A stretch of DNA of 64,000 nt from Phytophthora sp. 'mugwort' (taxonomy: Eukaryota > Oomycota > Peronosporomycetes > Peronosporales > Peronosporaceae): NCBI GenBank assembly GCA_033558025.1, contig JAUCEF010000003.1:1-64000 (forward strand), in the 5' to 3' direction. Both the position numbers and the translations under genes were made by a program. Under the pieces are notes generated by a model. It was not told where the DNA came from. It did no database searches and saw nothing but the letters and a program-made list of their open reading frames with translations. Below, one piece after another: positions 60,915-64,000 of the stretch (the stretch's first letter is position 1; every line of letters starts with the position of its first letter).

Positions 60915-62831
60915 TTATTCCACCCTGTGCTCGATGGAAACCTGGTGTTTCTTTAGTAGTTGAGCCCCTTCCATGGCATAGCGCCGTAAATGAGTTTCCA
61001 GCCCAGCAAAACTGAGGTCCGCGATTCTCTGAGCGTAAAAGTGCTCGTTATCGCTGATATCTCGCTGGCCGTAGCATCGCTGCCACTCGGGAAACGGTTG
61101 GCCACTGTAGGATCGAATTCGATAGTCAACGCGACGCGACGTGTTTCGGAACGTCCACAAGTGTGTCCACATGGCTGGATCAGGCAAAGAATCCGGCTCA
61201 GGCGGCTCTAGCGTCGGCAAAGGCGTTCGCATTAATGTCTTAAGCTCCGTTTGCACTTGCTCCTCGTTGATAGCAACACGAACCCCTTGATCTAGAAGCT
61301 TCAAGCGAGCCTGTTTCCGTGCTTCGACTTGGTAATTGATTTGTTGACGCTTCACTTCTCCAGTCAACTTATTCGAGTTGCGATGAAGGAACAATACGTC
61401 GCCATTGGCATCATGCTGCACCATGGTCATCCCACAGAATGACTCATTGACAACCTTGCCGGCAACAGCGGGAGGCGTCTGAATCATGTAGAACGGCACA
61501 TTGAGCTTGATCCACGCGTACCGGAAGAGGTCCTTGTCGCCATACACGAGTTTAAGCTGGTCAAAATGATTTGGGCTGTGGAACGTATAGAAATTCACAA
61601 GCTCCATGGTAGCTGGATGGCGACGGCGATCAATCAGCAGCTGACCGCTTTCCTGCTCGAACATGTTGACGTATTTCATGTCTAATAATTGCCACAGTAA
61701 CGAATCGGCCATCACGTGGAAAATCGTGTACTGCGGATGCCAGAAATCCGGCCAGAAGACAGCCCCAGTCCTCGCAAACTCCTCAGACTCAAACAAGAAC
61801 GTTGGGTCACGCACTGGTACGTTATCTGCATCGAGGAACAGCACGTGATCAAACGCACTGTTGTACACCGCATGCACTTTTGCCGCAAAGCGAAGAGCGC
61901 GTCGATCAGTGATCTCTCGAAAAGTAATTCCACCCTCTGTTTCCTTCATCGCCACCTCCTTTAATGGCTCCAGTGCTTCCGGCACCCTCCTCAATTCGTC
62001 GTTACGGTACCAAATTTCAATCGGTAAACTACACTTCAGCACCTCCCTCAGCGTTCGAACCGAAGCGTACGCACTTGCCAGTAGACTTGGATAAACTACC
62101 ATGACGATGCCCGCTCTCGGTTCCTCGCTCACATTCACATTGGGCAGATTAAAACCAGGGGCGATCGCCTTCTCCACGACGCGACGTCCTTTGACATGGA
62201 AAGTCACGAAATCCGGCGCTTCAGAGCAAAAGAATTTAGTCCCTTTCTTGACCGTGCTGCACCCTCGTTGCATGACGCGAAACCTCTCACCGGATTCGAC
62301 ATCTTCGATCTCGCAGTAGCCTGAGGCCCCGTCCTCCACGCGTCGGTTGCAAGGCTTGTCGTTGGCCACGTCGCGCGCTCCGTCCGCATTGCAGTCGGTG
62401 GTGGCTCGCCAGCCAATGCACCGGAATTGACGTTCTACCGTCCCTCCACCTGGTAGATTCTTGACGGTTAGCGCATGGGCTTTCGCCTCCACTTCCTCGT
62501 GTGTCGCAACATGGTGTCCATTGGTAAAGAGGTGGACGATCGACAACGGGAGACTCTCGGGAGTGGATGACGAGCTTTTGTGGACGCTGCTGAAGACCCA
62601 CAGAAACATGACGAGAGTGTAGAGCACACTACCTACCAGCATCAATCGCAGCAAACCCGGTCGACATTTTGGCGGCGAGGCAGGTAACTTGATGGTCGAG
62701 TCCACCATTGCGTCGAGGTGTCTAGGGATATGCGAGTGCGAGTGACGGCAAAGCGTCCTGCGCGGCACGGACGTAGCAGCTGACTGACAACCTGACGACC
62801 AATTGGTGTACATGTTGAGGCAACGTAACAT
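60915..62831 (-). CDS. GT71-like (MNN1-type) glycosyltransferase, 638 aa
   Basis: Intact copy, tail-to-tail with relic 3. The frame starts with an ATG at 62831; an ATG at 62708 (residue 42, MVDSTIKLPASPPKCRPG) gives a tail length closer to the paralogues and may be the true start. Anchor at about 60-80 (LLRLMLVGSVLYTLVMFLWV). Cysteine module (FRCIGWRATTDCNADGARDV, then GASGYCEIEDVESGERFRVM). Catalytic part: GIVMVVYPSLLASAYASVRT, CSLPIEIWYRNDEL, LFLDADNVPVRDPTFLF with the DxD at 334-336, AVFWPDFWHPQYTIFHV, VNMFEQESGQLLIDRRRH, GDKDLFRYAWIKLNVPFYMI, SFCGMTMVQHDANGDVLFLH, WTHLWTFRNTSRRVDYRI and CYGQRDI near the end. All key motifs are present. Golgi location inferred from the anchor. Confidence 0.92.
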   Translation of the reverse strand: MLRCLNMYTNWSSGCQSAATSVPRRTLCRHSHSHIPRHLDAMVDSTIKLPASPPKCRPGLLRLMLVGSVLYTLVMFLWVFSSVHKSSSSTPESLPLSIVHLFTNGHHVATHEEVEAKAHALTVKNLPGGGTVERQFRCIGWRATTDCNADGARDVANDKPCNRRVEDGASGYCEIEDVESGERFRVMQRGCSTVKKGTKFFCSEAPDFVTFHVKGRRVVEKAIAPGFNLPNVNVSEEPRAGIVMVVYPSLLASAYASVRTLREVLKCSLPIEIWYRNDELRRVPEALEPLKEVAMKETEGGITFREITDRRALRFAAKVHAVYNSAFDHVLFLDADNVPVRDPTFLFESEEFARTGAVFWPDFWHPQYTIFHVMADSLLWQLLDMKYVNMFEQESGQLLIDRRRHPATMELVNFYTFHSPNHFDQLKLVYGDKDLFRYAWIKLNVPFYMIQTPPAVAGKVVNESFCGMTMVQHDANGDVLFLHRNSNKLTGEVKRQQINYQVEARKQARLKLLDQGVRVAINEEQVQTELKTLMRTPLPTLEPPEPDSLPDPAMWTHLWTFRNTSRRVDYRIRSYSGQPFPEWQRCYGQRDISDNEHFYAQRIADLSFAGLETHLRRYAMEGAQLLKKHQVSIEHRVE

Positions 62832-62906
62832 TTAATTTAATAGATTAAAATGATAATTTATTGTTTTTGCTTTTTACTGATAATTTTATAAAAGACTTTT
62901 TTGTAT

Positions 62907-64000
62907 CTACCTCCGCTTCTTCGCCTCTAAAATGTAATACTGCAGATCGGACTCGATTCCAGAGAACGCCTGCTCCGAGAACGCCTGCAGCTCGAAGAAC
63001 TGGAGCTTGTCGACGTATCTGCGACCGTAGCACGGCCGCCACTGCGGAAACTGAGGCGCAGCTCGATAGGAATCGACCCAGTAGAGCTCCTTGCTAATGT
63101 TCTTCCTGAATGATAAGAGGTGCGTCCAGGTGATCGGGTCCGAGTACTCGTCCACCAATGCACCGCCGTCTCTGGTCTCTGGCGGTAGAATACTCATATT
63201 TCCAGTCGCTGCATCCTGCGTCGTTGACTTGTTGAGACGCTCGTCTGGCTCGCCAGAAAGTTCGTGGTGATTGCGATGAAGGAACAGCACGTTCCCGTCC
63301 GCATCGTATTGCACTGTGGTCACACCGCAGAAGGACCCGTTAATGACTTGACCTGCAATCGCGGGCACCGTCTCGATCATATGAAATGGCGCATTGAGCT
63401 TCTTCCACGCAAGTCGGAAAAGATCCTTATCATCAGACGCGGGATTCAGCTTCTGGAAGAAGTTTGGTTTATGAAACGCATAAAAGTACACGAGCTCCAA
63501 TGGCGCCGCGTGCCGAGTGCGATCCACCAGCAACTGACCGCTATCCTGCTCGAATATGTCCACAAAAGGGAGATCCAGCAGCTCCCAGAGCATGGACCGA
63601 GCCTGCAAATTAACGAGAGTATGGCGAGGATACCACAAGTCTTGCCAGAACACTGCGCCGTTCGCTTCGAACTCCGACGACGTGAATAGGAATGTTGGAT
63701 CACGAACAGGCACGTTATCTGCGTCGAGACACAATATCCGGTCAAAGTTGCTGTTGTAGATAGCGAAGACTTTGGATCGAAATCCCTTTGCGTGTAGGTT
63801 ATACACCGGGTGAAAGGTGATGCCTCCAACGAAGATGGCAAGCTTCTGCAAGGGCCCCAGTAGCGCGAGATTCTCGCCAATTTCGTCAACATGGAACCAG
63901 ATCTCGATAGGCAGACGGCACTTTAAGACGTCACGAAGCACACGAATACGGGCGTAGGCGCTTGCAAGCAACTCGGGGGAGACAGTCACGACGATCCCGT
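62907..64000 (-). CDS. GT71-like glycosyltransferase, cut by the window end
   Basis: The frame runs past base 64000, so the anchor, stem and cysteine module are outside. From the edge: GIVVTVSPELLASAYARIRV, CRLPIEIWFHVDEIGENLAL, LCLDADNVPVRDPTFLF (DxD kept, but Leu-Phe-Leu is Leu-Cys-Leu), AVFWQDLWYPRHTLVNL where the paralogues have FWPDFWHP, VDIFEQDSGQLLVDRTRH, SDDKDLFRLAWKK (GDKD is DDKD), SFCGVTTVQYDADGNVLFLH, ITWTHLLSFRKNISKELYWV and CYGRRYVDKL. The several changes in usually fixed motifs suggest a different activity or the first step of decay. A stop ends it at 62907. Confidence 0.85.
   Translation of the reverse strand, partial: GIVVTVSPELLASAYARIRVLRDVLKCRLPIEIWFHVDEIGENLALLGPLQKLAIFVGGITFHPVYNLHAKGFRSKVFAIYNSNFDRILCLDADNVPVRDPTFLFTSSEFEANGAVFWQDLWYPRHTLVNLQARSMLWELLDLPFVDIFEQDSGQLLVDRTRHAAPLELVYFYAFHKPNFFQKLNPASDDKDLFRLAWKKLNAPFHMIETVPAIAGQVINGSFCGVTTVQYDADGNVLFLHRNHHELSGEPDERLNKSTTQDAATGNMSILPPETRDGGALVDEYSDPITWTHLLSFRKNISKELYWVDSYRAAPQFPQWRPCYGRRYVDKLQFFELQAFSEQAFSGIESDLQYYILEAKKRR

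Noticed and set aside
1..64000. CRISPR array, bacterial operons or riboswitches
   Set aside because: The telomere, transposon types and gene structure are eukaryotic; no regular spacer-repeat pattern exists apart from the minisatellites.

Overview
This is a chromosome end from an oomycete, most likely a Phytophthora-like peronosporalean. It opens with about 0.7 kb of CCCTAAA repeats (the C-rich strand of a TTTAGGG telomere). The genes are long, mostly intron-free reading frames. The repeats are of kinds common in oomycete genomes: Ty3/gypsy chromoviruses, MULE, Tc1/mariner, DDE_4, piggyBac and hAT-like remnants. The species assignment is inference.

Layout. 1-3290 is telomere, three 163-bp subtelomeric repeats and a 26/34-bp minisatellite. 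3291-30600 is a transposon zone with clear nesting. A TIR element (3291-15053) is split by gypsy-1 (LTRs 3315-3712 and 14040-14437, CTTTC duplication), which is itself split by a MULE (about 6921-10045). Farther in come a mariner relic, a DDE_4 transposase relic and a second mariner that is split by gypsy-2 (LTRs 21991-22409 and 29388-29804, GTACG duplication). Both gypsy elements carry decayed gag-pol with a chromodomain. Both also carry a long open reading on the opposite strand that starts just inside the 3' LTR and crosses the chromodomain.

30640-64000 is an expanded array of GT71-like (MNN1-type, Mannosyl_trans3) type II Golgi glycosyltransferases. There are five full-length or near full-length copies (one with a single frameshift), one copy cut by the window end and three decayed copies. 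Interspersed are a membrane protein that looks like a GT stem without a catalytic domain, a torsin-like luminal AAA+ protein with lost ATP-binding motifs, and a secretory-pathway subtilase with a transmembrane segment and two cytosolic C2H2-like zinc fingers. A MITE, a solo LTR of gypsy-1, a piggyBac element with intact TTAA duplications and fragments of other transposons lie between them.

The GT71 copies, the subtilase and the torsin-like protein all carry secretory-pathway targeting, so the array may be a subtelomeric set for modifying secreted or cell-wall glycoproteins. That joint role is inference. Frameshifted and partial copies beside intact ones fit subtelomeric birth and death of genes.
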